Assembly: GCF_000003195.3 (NCBI RefSeq)
Contig: NC_012879.2
Location: forward strand, 35,209,596 to 35,273,595
Length of the DNA: 64,000 nucleotides
Direction: 5' to 3'
Origin: Sorghum bicolor
Lineage: Eukaryota; Streptophyta; Magnoliopsida; Poales; Poaceae
The notes under the pieces: generated by a model
The model's input: the letters and a program-made list of their open reading frames with translations, nothing else
The model's database searches: none
What the model was told of the DNA's origin: nothing
Position numbers and translations under genes: made by a program
Part shown: positions 1 through 11,738 of the stretch, one piece after another
Layout: the number at the start of each line of letters is the position of its first letter
How positions within the stretch are numbered: position 1 is the stretch's first letter

Positions 1-1868
1 AGATTCCTTGTATGATTCTCTCAGGTCTCTCTTTTGTGGTATTTTTGGATCCTTACCAAGGCATTGATGGTATATGCCTTCTCTCAAGATATGTAGTATT
101 TGTGGTATAAGGCATAGTGACATTGCCTTCTCTCTCACCCTACTCTAATAAGGCTTTAATATCTGGAGCTCATAGGTGGGAGATAAAGTATACATACTTA
201 CAAGACATTTATTGCATAGTCAAACCATGGATCCAAAGTAACAAGTCAATAAGCCAAATCAAGATGTGCATGTGTGGCGAATGAATGGTGTATGGTGATG
301 ATGGTGATAACAATGGTGAAACAATGGTGGTGGAAGTCTAATTCTACTTTGCTCTTTTGAGGGGATACATACCTTCCTTGCTTTTGAAACTTTATGAGGA
401 GAATGAGATGCTCTTCTTTTTCTTGTCTCTCAGTGGGTATCTTGTACCCCTAATTCTACTATCGGACACTTGTCCATTTTTACCTCTCGTCTCACTCTTT
501 CTTTTCTTTCGAGGTTCCGAGCACTTGCTCCTTTTTATTTCCTCGTATATTTTTTTATTTTCTTCTTTTTTCTAGAGCACTCATCTCTTGAGATAATATA
601 GCAAGTGGTAGTAACAAGATAACTTGAGCATTTATTTCACAAGGGGAAACAGAAATATTTTTGGTTATTCTCTCCCGGATTAGGAGCAGAATAGTTTTGG
701 GTGATTCTGGAGATGGAAATGGATGGATATATGTGGATGGTACTTCCGGAGTAGAAGTAGCATATATGAGTGAACGTGCAAGTGAAATCTTGATTTAACC
801 ACATGACAAGCTCCTAAGGGTCTACACAGCTTGACCACACTCAATGCTCATAAGCAGTAAATAGTAAATGTGTGGCTCAAAGTCTAGCAAGCATGTATAT
901 ATGGCTGTGGTAGGAATTTAAGCTCTCATCATACAGGAACTCATTATGCAACATTTTAAAGATTTTCAAAGATAAAATTCTCTAGAATTCTAGCATCTCT
1001 AGGAACAGATAAACAGCAGCTCAACCTTCCCATATCGTATCCGTTAACAACTTAGACTTCAGATCAAGTTTTCATCCCACAAGTTTAGGTCTAGGGCAAG
1101 CTTTAAATTATAACAGTTATATCTAAACTTGAGAGAGAACTTAGAATGTGCAAATTAGACAGAGCAACTATTTATCATATCCATGCTTAAGTTTTATTTA
1201 GATACAGATTAGCATAGCCACTTAAACACACTAAGCAAAAGACATATATAAGCATAAAATCTTTATTTGGTTTTCCCATAGTTTATGTGTATTTTAATAT
1301 TCTAAAATAATATAAGTATAAAGATAGATAGATATACTTATCGGGATAAATGGGGGTGCTCTCCCCGAAGCTGAATTTTGACGTAATTTCCCTTGATGTA
1401 GCTAGCAGGTGGCAGAGGTGTAGTTGAAAGTCAGCAGCATTCTGACAGCGATTAGAATGTCCTCCGTCTGCTAGTCTTCTTGATTCTTAAATTCTGTGGA
1501 GCTCAAATAGACAACATAGCTTGTGGAACTGATTAAGTGTTAGCATAAATATCTAGGCTTTATCATGTTGAGACTCCTTAATAATTGTTACTCCCTGTTT
1601 TTATATTTTTTTTATTTTATAAAGCAGAAATGAAATATTTATTTTATTTGTATGTCACCACAGTGAATGTACTTATGGGTTTTATGCCACTCGTCTACTC
1701 ACATGGGGCTTACAGTTTTTCACATTTTTATTTTTTTTAGGATAGCACGAACATAATTAACTAAGTAAACTAGTCGAAATAATTAAAAGGGAAAGGATAA
1801 CTACTAAGTTTACCTCTTGGCAGGGCGTTCGGTGTTTTTAAGTCCTCCGAACGGGACTCTCCAATTTC
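1..1868 (-). other. R1 3' non-coding region
   Basis: AT-rich, no credible coding sequence. It resembles the 3' non-coding segments of R2 (10,490-11,738) and R3 (24,527-25,836): the block with CCCCTAATTCTACT and the inverted repeat GGACACTTGTCC occurs near 447-476, and a polypurine-like CTCCCCGAAGCT (plus-strand reading) lies at 1,361-1,372. The small ORF at 357-575 is low-complexity and is not called. Confidence 0.6.
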
Positions 1869-4514
1869 TTAATCGTCCTGAGGTTCGTTGGGTGGCGAAG
1901 TCGGTACTTCTGGCAGCGCCTCCTCTTCTTGTATAGTTATCTTCATTTTCCATACCTGACTCGGTGCTTCAATCTCCTCTGGATAATTCTGTTTAAACTC
2001 CATGTCTTCTGACCTTACAACTTCTCCTTCATAGTCTTCCCATCCGTCCTTGATGATCTGCCTCCTCTGGTTGCGGTTGCGTCTCTTTCTGACCTGTTTA
2101 GATTCTTCAATGATATAGTTAGGGTCAGTAAAATAACGGCGTACCTTCTCTGAGGGGAAGTGCATATGGACTTCTCTGGTTCCAATGTAGATAATTGCTT
2201 TAACGGTGCTGAGGAACGGTCTTCCAAGGATGATGGGTGGATCGTACTCGTCTTCTCCCATGTCAATAACTTGAAAGTCTGTGTAGACAAAGTGATCGTC
2301 TATTTTGACTGGGACATCAGATATTATTCCTTGAACTTCTCAAAATGTCTGATCTGCCATCTGGAGCTGAATGTATGTTGGTCTTAGTGGCATGGTCCCG
2401 AAGAAGAGCCGATAAGTGACTGCGGCCATTATGTTGACGCCCGATCCGGTGTCGCAAATCGTCTTGTAGAAGTTATATCCATTTATGGAGCAGTAGATGC
2501 TTGGCATTCCTGGGTCGTCCTTCTTGGTCAAAAACGGTGACTTAAGTTGGTGATCTTGGCCTCCATGGACTACAGTGACCATCTTAGCTGACTCGGTCCA
2601 CACTTGCTTGTTCCTGTTTCTCCTGTTGGTCCTCTTCCTTGATTCACGTTTGGATTGATCTGGAATTTGTGTAGTCTTGTTCTTGAAGAAAAATGTCTCC
2701 TTCTTCCCTTTGACGTAGAAACTGATCTTGGCAGCACTGGCGTAGATGATAGCTCCCGTGGTGTTCAAAAATGGCCTTCCTAAGAAGATAGGTGCTCTCT
2801 CATCATTTCCGGTCTCAACCACTACGAAGTCTGCTGGGGCATATAAAGTACCAACTCGGACACAAAGGTTCCTCACTATTCCTTTTGGAAAAGTTATCGT
2901 CTGATCTGCAAACTGCAAACACATGGTTGTTTCTAATAAAGGATATGTAAAGAATTTCTCATAGAGTACCCTGGGTATAATGTTGACGCTAGAGCCAAAG
3001 TCACAGAGTGCTTCTGGAACGTCCACCATGCCGATGGAGATCGGGATGATGGGGCGTCCTGGATCGCCTCTCTTGACCGGCAGACGGTCAGTAGAAAATT
3101 CAGTGACGGGGTTACTCCAATTACCTGCATCAAACACGTCTATAAGATTTGCAGATTCTAATCCTTCCGGTTGTGATGGTATACTGGGGTTAGTAGTAGG
3201 AACAGCAGCAGCTATTTGATTTAACTGAGATTCAATCATTTTATTAAAGCTAATTTGATTCTTGATGGCAGTAGAGAAATTATCCATTCTATTATTTATA
3301 TTTTCTAGCATTTTATCATTAGACTCCAATTTCTTAGATAGATTATCCATTAGCTTTCCTTGATTAGACACTAACTCTCTCAAAGGTGGAAAATTATTAT
3401 TATTGTTGTAAGAATTGTTACCTTGATAATTACCTGAGTAGTTAGGCCTCTGTTGATTCCAACCTTGATTTTGTTGAGGACGGTTGTAGTACTTGTTGTT
3501 ATTGTTGTTGATGTAGTTCACATCCTCAAGCATCTCAGGGCAGTGGTTGCCTGAGTGTCCAGTGTCTCCACACTCCTCACAAGTCATGTGAGAGTCGTAG
3601 ATGTGCATAACTTCTTTCTTGTCTCCAGCTCTATCGTCGAGCTTCTTCATGAGCAGGTCTAGCTTTGCAGACAGCATGTCTACCTCCTTCAGCTGATGCA
3701 TACCTCCACCTCTCTTGCATGTCTGGGTCCTCTCTTCATTCCAGCTTTGGTTGGAGGCCATCTTCTCCACAAGAGCTGTGGCTTGTGGTATAGTAAGTGA
3801 TAAGAATGCTCCTCCAGCTGCAGCATCCATGGTCTCTCGGGCACTGTTGCTGAGCCCATGATAGAATGTCTGCATCAGTAGCCAACTCTCCATTCCATGA
3901 TGGGGACATTCTAGGATGTAGTCTTGAAAGCGCTCCCATGTATCTGGAACAGATTCATCATTTTGTTGCTGAAAACTTGTAATCTTCCCACGGAGAGCAT
4001 TGGTCTTGCCCATGGGAAAGAACTTTGCCAGGAAGTTTGTTGAGCAGAGTGCCCACGTAGTATTCTTCTCCTTTGTAGCGTAGAACCACTGCTTCGCTCT
4101 TCCTAACAGTGAGAATGGGAAGAGGCGAAGTAGTATAGCATCTTTGGAAACTCCTGCTATGGTGAATGTGTTGCAGATCTCCAGGAAGTGTTGTAAATGA
4201 GCAGTAGCGTCTTCGTGTGCCTTCCCACAGAACTAGTTGGATTGCACCATGTTGATAAGTCCAGGCTTGAGCTCAAAGTTGCCATCGATCTCTGCAGCAG
4301 GTCCAGTGCGGATGTTGTCCGTAGTGGGAGCTGAGAACTCGCGGATTGATTTGTTCGCCATTGCTTCGAACTCTGAAGACAAGTTCCGGTGATCTTCTTG
4401 ATTGGATGAAGCTTCTTCGTGAAGTGTTGATGATTTCTTTAGCTTGGCTCTCGTCTTCTTGAATAATGCTTCAGGATTGTCAACAAAATTTCCTGGAAGA
4501 TGTCTTCTATTCAT
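1869..4514 (-). pseudogene. R1 Gag with two tandem aspartic-protease domains (two premature stops)
   Basis: One continuous minus-strand frame from the ATG at 4,514 to the stop at 1,869, broken only by TAG at 4,233-4,235 and TGA at 2,340-2,342. The N-terminal part is Athila-type Gag, with a CCHC zinc knuckle CEECGDTGHSGNHC near 3,550-3,590. Two retropepsin-like domains follow: the first has CDFGSSVNIIP and FLGRPFLNT (about 3,010-2,760), the second has CDTGSGVNIM and ILGRPFLST (about 2,460-2,190). The first has DFG rather than the usual DTG/DSG active site, the second has DTG. Gag would form the particle and protease would process it. The TGA replaces what looks like a CGA codon. Only 1.9 kb of non-coding DNA follows, with no pol. 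Tandem proteases in one frame are unusual; a duplication is the simplest explanation. Confidence 0.75.
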
Positions 4515-4649
4515 ACATTCCCCTGCATAAGATAAAATAGAAAAATATCGGGGTAAAACTGTATGAGAGAATAGATAAGCTCAATCATATTAGTGATGCG
4601 AATGATAACTCAAAATCTTTTATTCCATTCCTGATTAGTAATCAACCTT

Positions 4650-4666
4650 CCCCGGCAACGGCGCCA
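4650..4666 (-). promoter_or_regulatory. R1 primer-binding site
   Basis: On the minus strand the bases read TGGCGCCGTTGCCGGGG, eight bases from the LTR end at 4,675. The same 17-mer lies beside the 5' LTRs of R2 and R3. It is the primer site typical of Athila-type elements and matches the 3' end expected for a tRNA-Asp; the tRNA identity is from memory, not checked. Confidence 0.85.
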
Positions 4667-4674
4667 AAAATGCT

Positions 4675-5673
4675 TGTTGGGTATTCTTAACATCATTACC
4701 AAAAGTAGACTAAGTTCTCTAAATCTAGTAACGGTGCCAAAAATGCCAAACCTATCCCTCACACCACTTAAGCCAAGTTGTCATCCCCAGCATGATATGA
4801 GAGACGCGGTATTGAAATATGCAATTGCTCTTCTAAATAAATAATAAATTGGATCTGCAAGCGCACAGATTAATACCGATGCAGCATTTTAACCGGGAAG
4901 TATTCCAAGTATGGTTATTTATATTTTACCACTGGGAAGGGATTAGCAATCATCACTAATGATTACAGAATAGAATATGAGATTGAGCATCTATCATTGC
5001 ATGTATAATTGAGAACATTATATCTAACTCTTCATACAGGGATAAGTGTCACATAAAAGATATATGAAATAATAATAGTGACAAGGATAACTAATCTGAT
5101 CTAGCCACATAATAAATATGATAAGCACCTCAATTAGATACTCTAGAAAGTCATTAGCATTGTATTAGAACGAACTACAAGAATATTTCCTAAGTTATTC
5201 TCAACTATATAGTCTAGCATATCATAGTTAGTGCAAGCATACTTAGCAATCATTGCGAGACAAGACTACGCCCATGCATAGTGATATTAGCAAGGAATAC
5301 GAGAAACATAGCAATCACTCCCCTGTAATAATGTTGCTCTGCCAGCCCAATACACGAGAGGGGGACTATATAAGAATCAATGAAGCTGTCACTATCACGA
5401 ACCACCCCACGATCTGGCATATTGGGTACAATCGCAGATAAATACGGTATAAGCACCACGCCTACACAATATCTATCATTTACCCATGGATCCGATGGAT
5501 AAACGCTATACGATCCTAAGCATGTATATAGATCCAATCTAACTAAGCCAAGTACATAACTATGATAAACTAAGAACAATATAATCTTGAATATAAGCAA
5601 GTAGAGCAAAGTCATAAGCAATATATTGAAGTAGAACAAAGTCATATTCATAATATTGAAGAACAAAGTTACA
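4675..5673 (-). repeat. R1 5' LTR
   Basis: Begins (plus reading) TGTTGGGTATTCTTAAC next to the primer site. It contains a GCAAGCGCAC...ACCGATG block also present in the R2 LTR at the matching place. The right boundary is inferred: ...GTTACA at 5,673 gives TG...CA ends and a 999-bp LTR, shorter than the 1.35 kb of R2, so either a short complete LTR or a truncated one. TAACT at 5,674-5,678 would be the target-site duplication, but its partner is outside the window. Confidence 0.55.
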
Positions 5674-5676
5674 TAA

Positions 5677-8003
5677 CTATGTAACTTTCTTCAAAGGAAT
5701 AGCTTCAACCCATTTGGTGAAATAATCGGTGGCAACCAAGATAAACTTATGTCCTTTGCTAGATGGCGGATAAATCTGGTCAATCAAGTCAATAGCCCAT
5801 CCTTGGAACGGCCAAGGTTTGATAATAGGATTCATGGCCGATGCGGGTGCTCTTTGAACATTGCCAAATTTCTGACATCCTTGACACCCCTTGAAATATT
5901 TAAAGCAATCTTCAAGTATGGTTGGCCAATAATACCCATTCCTCCTAATCATCCACTTCATCTTAAAAGCCGACTGATGTGCTCCACATACTCCTTCATG
6001 GATTTCTCCCATTAAACTTTTAGCCTCATCATCACCTAAGCACCTGAGAAGAATCCCATCAATGGTTCGATAATATAATTCATCTTCGAGGAGCACATAC
6101 TTGGTGGCTTGAAACCAAACACGTCTCTCAACTTTCTTGGATGGATCCTTTAAATAATCAATGATTTCTTTTCTCCAATCATCGGCACTGATTGCCGATA
6201 TTGCGTTTAACATGGGATGATATCCCGAGGCATGCTGAGCCAACCGATTGGCCTCTTCATTATGAAACCGAGGAACATGCTCTAACCGGAAATCTTTGAA
6301 TTCCTTTAATAATTGCATACTCCTTTCGTGACAAGTTATCAGGACTTCGCTTTGACATTCATAGCTTCTAGCCAATTGATTTATAACCAGCATAGAATCC
6401 CCGAAGACTTCAACAGCATCAGCATGAACTTCTCTTAGCAATTCCAACCCCTTTATCGAAGCTTGATACTCAGCTTGATTATTTGTTGACGTGGCAACAA
6501 TCGGCAAGGAGAACTCATACTTCCTTCCCCGAGGGGAAATTAACACTATGTCGATCCCTGCCCCCCGTCACAAGTGGATCCATCAAAGAAGTGCGTCCAA
6601 GGTACAATTTCCAGAGTCTCTACTGTACCGCAATGTTGAGTTACGAAATCGGCCATAATCTGTCCCTTAACCGCTTTAGCCGATTCGTAACGCAAATTGA
6701 ATTCCGACTGTGCCAAAATCCACTTACCGATCCTGCCACTCATAATCGGCATAGACAGCATATATCGGACCACATCATCTTTGCATATAATAGTGCATTC
6801 AGCCGATAACAAATAGTGTCTCAACTTAATACATGAGAAATAAAGACACAAACATAACTTTTCAATAGCCGAATACCTGGTCTCAGCATCAATCAATCTC
6901 CTGCTTAAATAATAAATCACACGTTCCTTCCCTTCAAATTCTTGAATGAAAGCCGAACCGATGACCATACCATCGGTAGATAAATATAATCCGAAGGGCT
7001 TTCCTTGCTGAGGTGGAATCAGAACTGGAGGATTTACCAAATAATTCTTGATTTCATCTAAAGCCAATTGTTGCTCTTTTCCCCATACGAACTCTTGATC
7101 GGCTTTCAATTTGAGTAAAGGACTGAAAGCACGAATTTTACTAGACAAGTTAGATATAAATCTCCTGATAAAATTTACCTTGCCGATCAAGGACTAGAGC
7201 TCAGTTTTGTTGGTAGGAGCAACTATTTTGCTGATAGCATCAATGGATCTCCTACTAATTTCAATCCCCCTTTGATGCACCATGAAACCAAGAAATTGCC
7301 CTACTGATACACCAAATGCACACTTATTAGGGTTCATCTTTAAACCATGCTTCCTTGTGTATTCCAACACCTTTCGCAAATCGGCAAGATGCTTTGTGAA
7401 ATCTCTAGACTTAACCACCACATCATCAATACAAATTTCCACCACCTTGCCGATGAACTCATGAAAGATAAAATTCATAGCCCTTTGATAAGTAGCACCG
7501 GCATTTTTCAAACCAAAGGTCATGACTATCTATTCAAACAACCCAACATGACCAGGACATCTAAATGCAGTCTTTGGAATATCTTCTTCAGCCATGAATA
7601 TTTGATTGTATCCTGCATTGTCATCCATAAAGCTGATGATCCGATGCCCAGCCGCAGCATCAACTAACAGATCGGCAACCGGCATTGGGTAGCCATCCAT
7701 CGGTGTAGTTTTGTTAAGATTCCTGAAATCAATGCAAACCCGAAGCTTTCCATTTTTCTTGTATACTGGAACAACATTGGAAATCCACTCGGCATACCGA
7801 CACTACCGAATAAATTTAGCTTCGATAAGTTTGGTTATTTCGGCCTTAATATCAGGAAGAATATTAGGATTACATCGGCGAGCTGGCTGTTGATGTGGCC
7901 GAAATCTAGACTTGATGGGTAACCGATGTTCAACAATCGATCGGTCCAAACCAGGCATCTCAGTATAATCCCAAGCAAAGCAATCTTTATATTCCTTTAA
8001 CAA
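5677..8003 (-). pseudogene. T1 pol: reverse transcriptase, RNase H, archaeal-type RNase H, partial integrase
   Basis: Decayed minus-strand pol in several pieces. RT covers about 8,003-7,194, with CIDFRNLNK and CIDDVVVKS at the catalytic site (CIDD where YVDD/YIDD is usual). RT-linked RNase H follows (about 7,190-6,660). After a frameshift near 6,546 comes a second RNase H of archaeal type, with FFDGSTCDG, NNQAEYQA and FGDSMLVINQ (about 6,600-6,220). Integrase has the HHCC finger (CQGCQKFG) and the first Asp in WAIDLIDQ, and ends after WVEAIPLKKVT. The dual RNase H is diagnostic of the Tat lineage. Stops at 7,801-7,803, about 7,526 and 7,194-7,196, plus the frameshift, rule out function. The rest of integrase is missing because R1 starts here. 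Confidence 0.85.
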
Positions 8004-8332
8004 ATCAGTTAACTGCTACTTACACTCAGAATTTAACTTAGCACTAATAAAAGTAGGCCTAGGTTTATCACCACTACCTATATCTACCTCTACCAAATTA
8101 TCGGCCGATGTGAATCCTTGGCATAATTTTCCATCATCGGCAAACCTATCCATTAAAACTCCTCGTCAGAACCGACTGCTTGGATCGGTGGAATCTCATA
8201 ATCGGCAACTTTGAGGAAATCCTTCTTCCAAATTTCTCCCGAAATACACCTAGTCCTCTCATATGTATCTGCCTCTGCCGATGCGATTACATAAGAAGAA
8301 TCCCCCGGGATAATCTCAATCTTGTCGCCTAC

Positions 8333-8818
8333 TCACTGGACCAAGCACTGGTGCATTGTAGACGGGATGCAACAATTGGCATGAATCCAATCTCTCCCTA
8401 GCAGCAAATTATAAGCACCTTTTCCGTTGATCACGAGGAAAGTTGTCGGCAAGGTTTTGCTGCCGATGGTCAACTCGACGCATATTGCCCCCTTAACTAG
8501 AGACACGTTTCCCTCGAAGTCCTTTAGCATCATATCGGTCTTGGTCAAATCTTGATCCCCTTTTCCAAGCTTCCGATATACTGCATACGGCATGATGTTG
8601 ATAGCACCTCCACCATCAATTAATATCTTGGTCATTGGCTGAGCATCAACCCTTCCTCTGACAAACAGAGCTTTAAGATGCTGCCTTTCATTGTCGGCAG
8701 GCTTTTCGAAGATAGCTGTCATCGGATCCAGAGCCAACTGAGCTATCTGGTCGGAAAACTCCAACTCCTCATCATCGCTGGACAGCACAAGGAATTCCAT
8801 CAGCAACATAAATACCAT
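8333..8818 (-). pseudogene. T1 retroviral-type aspartic protease
   Basis: A 161-residue minus-strand frame with the catalytic motif ILIDGGGAINIMP (DGG instead of DTG, usual for Tat-type elements) and LLLGRDWIHA, the conserved glycine-containing segment near the end of the domain. It ends at TGA, where relatives normally have tryptophan before VGDK, consistent with TGG to TGA. RT follows on the same strand (8,003-7,194) after about 330 bases of frame-broken linker. T3 carries the homologous piece (37,744-38,013). Confidence 0.8.
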
Positions 8819-9137
8819 GTTAACATCTGCCGATGGCCCTTTCCCCTTAGGACCTGATTGTTGCTGATCCCAGACTGGCCAAAGTTCTCACCCTTGCTTA
8901 GTTCTTCCCGCCTTTCGCGTTGCAGTCTCCTTTTCTATGTCTTAGTCAACCCCTCCAGACACCATGGGGGAAGTGGTGACTGCCTTGCCGATGGACGACG
9001 ATGTTCCCTTGACTCCATCCGATGAGTATTAGCATCCCTGCAAAATATAAACTCATCGGGAACTCGTGCATTAGCCATCTCTTCAAGCTCTTCCTGGTTC
9101 GTGGGAAAATATTCGATACGATCACCAAGCCTATCAT
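8819..9137 (-). pseudogene. T1 gag-protease linker, left of the R2 insertion
   Basis: Minus-strand remnant whose frame contains EELEEMANARVPDEFIFC, nearly identical to the T3 fragment at 38,056-38,337. It ends at the R2 insertion (9,138) and continues on the other side of R2 at 17,675. In T1 the next stretch toward protease is frame-shifted. I do not recognise a domain; it lies where Tat-type polyproteins link Gag to protease. Confidence 0.65.
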
Positions 9138-9797
9138 TGTTGGGTATTTTAAACGCAAACAGAAAAATCCGCAAGCGCACGGATACCGATGTAGCCTTCA
9201 CCCGGGAGTATTCCAGAGTATCAATTTTCCACAGGGAACGTGAGTGTACTAATTAAGATCCAAGATCGCCCAAGGATAACTATATAATTATTTTTGGTGG
9301 GAAGAGAGGAAGTTTCCTGAGAGTTCTCTAGTTGATCTAAGAATCAAGAATTACTTCAAGATTATCTATATCGGGACATCAGAACACTAACCACAGAAAG
9401 AGATGAGAAGGGGGCTAGGAAGGTCTGACTACGGTCCTACAAACACCGATCCGAACGAGGTGGAATACATCGACCGTTAGGGCTGTCACTACCCTAGGGC
9501 TACCACAACAATCCGCAGGATTGGGTGCAATTCCAGGTAATTGCAAGACTAAACACCACATCTAATCTATTAATTACTACTCTAATATTGCAAAGATTAG
9601 AGCACTTGCTGCAAGCGGGAATCCAATAAATAACTTGAATGTAAATAAAAGTAATTAAAGAACTCAGGATTATGAATTGAAGAACCTGGAGAACGACGAA
9701 GAACGAACCAGTTGCTGCAAAAGTACAATGTTGAGGAAGATCCGACAGATCCGGCTCCTCCTCCGCTCTCCTCTTCTCTCTCTCTATTTTCTAGATT

Positions 9798-9902
9798 ACA
9801 ACTAGAACTAACTAGAACTAGAACTAGAGGAACTAGAACTAGAACTAGATGAACTAGAACTAGATCTAGATGAACTAGAGGTAGAACTAGAAGAACTAGA
9901 GG
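9798..9902. repeat. GAACTA-type minisatellite in the R2 3' LTR
   Basis: Degenerate tandem array of AGAACTA/GATGAACTA units just downstream of the LTR TATA box in the minus sense, i.e. in the transcribed part. The same array lies in the 5' LTR at about 16,983-17,087. It produces a meaningless Leu/Val-rich ORF on the minus strand. Confidence 0.8.
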
Positions 9903-9986
9903 GATCCTCTCTACTTGGATGAAGAATTGAAACCCTAACTTTGATTCTGTAGAAGAGGTATGCCTCCAGGGGCTGGTGGGGGTCTG

Positions 9987-9994
9987 CTTATATA
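9987..9994 (-). promoter_or_regulatory. TATA box of the R2 3' LTR
   Basis: Minus-strand TATATAAG, with the copy in the 5' LTR at 17,172-17,179. The GC-rich modules and the site II-like AGGCCCACA lie upstream in the minus sense. Confidence 0.7.
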
Positions 9995-10489
9995 GTCCAG
10001 GAAGAGTAGCCCCCAAGAAATCTAGGAAGAGTAGCTCCCAAGAAATCTAGAAAGAGTAGCTCCCAAGGAATTTCCATGTTATTCTCCACCATCCGATCAA
10101 ACCGACCTTAATCGTGTGATTTTCCTCGATCCTTAGAGTCGGTGGAGCATAATCCCCGAGACTCGTGCTGATTGGCCAGCAGAGGAGGGCGGGCGCCCAG
10201 GGGGGTAGGGCGGGCGCCCTGCTTCCGGGCCCGCTCGGCCTCCCGTTCGTTCCCGTGGCTTCTGGAGTCTTCTAGATGGTAGAAAATTGCACGACACGTT
10301 AATACCTCTATGTAAACCCGACGTGTGGGCCTTTCCTCCATATTTCCTGATAACCCCCTGCAGAAATAGACAAACACCAAAACTCGTGGAATTCTATCAG
10401 ATAAAACCCTAAGTCTAGGTGTTGGTTGCATTTGGATCCTTTTTCATGATTAGTTGATGGTTAAATGTGAGCATTAAGGACCGTCAACA

Positions 10490-11738
10490 AGCTCCCCCAA
10501 GCTTAACCTTTGCTCGTCCCTGAGCAAAGCTGAAATCAACAAGAAAACAGGGGTTACTTTTATGCCTCTTACTACAGGGTTTTTAAGTTATCACTAAGGT
10601 CTTAAGTGATTGAAAAACAGAATGATCAAGTCAAGCACTATGTCTTAAGTTCTTCTGTCTTACCTGTGTTCTGGAGTTTTTTTTTTATAAGTCTGCAAAA
10701 TGAAACTGAGGCATTGCCTTCTTCTCGGAAGATATATAAGTGGAGCTTTAAAAGTTTTAGCATACTTTCTTTGCATTTTGCTATGTCAACGCTCGGAGTA
10801 AGGGAGAAGAATGTCATACTCCTAGATCAAGACCTTTGACCTTTTTGAAAAGTTTGTCATCTCTTACTGGCATATTGCTTATTAGAGGGACCATGGGCTA
10901 TCATTTTTTTTCTTTTTTTTCTCTTTTTTTTCAGTCTCTTTTTTTCAAGTGGGCAGCAAGTACCCCTAATTCTACTGTCGGACACATGTCCATTTTTTCC
11001 ACTCAGGTGGGTATCTTTGTACCCCTAATTCTACTTCGGACACTTGTCCATTTTTTACCTCTCGTCTCACTCTCTTTTTTTTCGAATCAAATTTTTGCAT
11101 AGTCCCATGCCTCTAACACAATAATACTTCGGAAGAGTGAATCTTTTATATTTTTAAAACAAAAAGATCTTGATCTTGGGAGCATGATAATTCTCTCAAC
11201 CAAAACTACAAGAATTAACAATGGCTTGAACAAAGCAAGTGCCCACAGTTTTAATATTTATATCTTATAAGACTCTAGGTATTATGATCTCATATTTTTT
11301 TTTGAATTTTTAGATTTTCAAAAGATAAAATCTCCAGAACTCTAGCAAAACTTGGAACAAGTTAAATAGTAGCTCAGACCTTCTCATATCATGTTTGTCA
11401 ATTACCTAGACTTGAATCAAACTTTCTTTTTATTTTAAACTTAGGATTACACAAAACTATTCTATATTACTCAAAAGAAAAACTTTGCTTGGTTTCATGG
11501 TTATGCATTTTTTTATTTCCGAATACTAGTAAATAAACCCAAGAAAGAAAAGTAATACTTATCTAGATACACGTGGGGGTGCCTCCCCCAAGCTGGATGT
11601 TGACATAGTCGTTCACTCTTGTGGCCTGCATGTTCGGTCTCACTCTTCTTAAGCCTCAAAATCCTGCACAACCCAAATAGACAACAAAACTAGTGGAACA
11701 TGTTAAGGGTTAGGTAATTGTCTAGAGCTTATGAGAGC
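10490..11738 (-). other. R2 3' non-coding segment bounded by two polypurine tracts
   Basis: No credible ORF. The 12-mer AGCTTGGGGGAG (minus) occurs at 10,492-10,503, directly beside the 3' LTR as a normal polypurine tract, and again at 11,583-11,594, just after pol. Between them lie blocks shared with R1 and R3, including GGACA-rich inverted repeats at about 10,979-10,991 and 11,037-11,050. Confidence 0.7.

Larger units (their letters stand above)
1..5673 (-). mobile_element. R1: Athila-like Ty3/gypsy element lacking reverse transcriptase and integrase
   Basis: Minus-strand LTR element whose 3' LTR lies off the left edge. From its 5' end the order is: LTR (4,675-5,673), tRNA-primed binding site (4,650-4,666), one gag-protease frame (4,514-1,869), then about 1.87 kb of non-coding 3' sequence. 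The Athila assignment rests on the gag sequence, the primer-binding site shared with R2 and R3, and similar LTR and 3' non-coding sequence. No reverse transcriptase, RNase H or integrase can be found in either strand between gag-protease and the window edge, so the copy looks like a non-autonomous derivative depending on relatives for reverse transcription and integration. It abuts T1 integrase on the right. Confidence 0.75.
9138..10489 (-). repeat. R2 3' LTR
   Basis: Starts TGTTGGGTATTTT and ends GTCAACA (plus reading). Contains a TATA box (minus TATATAAG, 9,987-9,994), a GAACTA-rich minisatellite, two GGGCGGGCGCCC modules at 10,187-10,198 and 10,208-10,219, and TGTGGGCCT at 10,324-10,332. 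Near-identical to 16,323-17,674. Confidence 0.95.

Noticed and set aside
357..575. 72-residue ORF near the left edge
   Set aside because: Leu/Phe-rich product of pyrimidine-rich non-coding sequence that is shared, without the frame, by R2 and R3.
5350..5365. TATATAAG-like box on the plus strand in the R1 LTR
   Set aside because: It is on the strand opposite to R1 and has no counterpart in the R2 LTR; treated as chance.
9597..10016. Minus-strand 139-residue ORF (and its copy at 16,782-17,201)
   Set aside because: Leu/Val-rich product of the GAACTA minisatellite inside the R2 LTRs; identical in both LTRs only because LTRs are copies.
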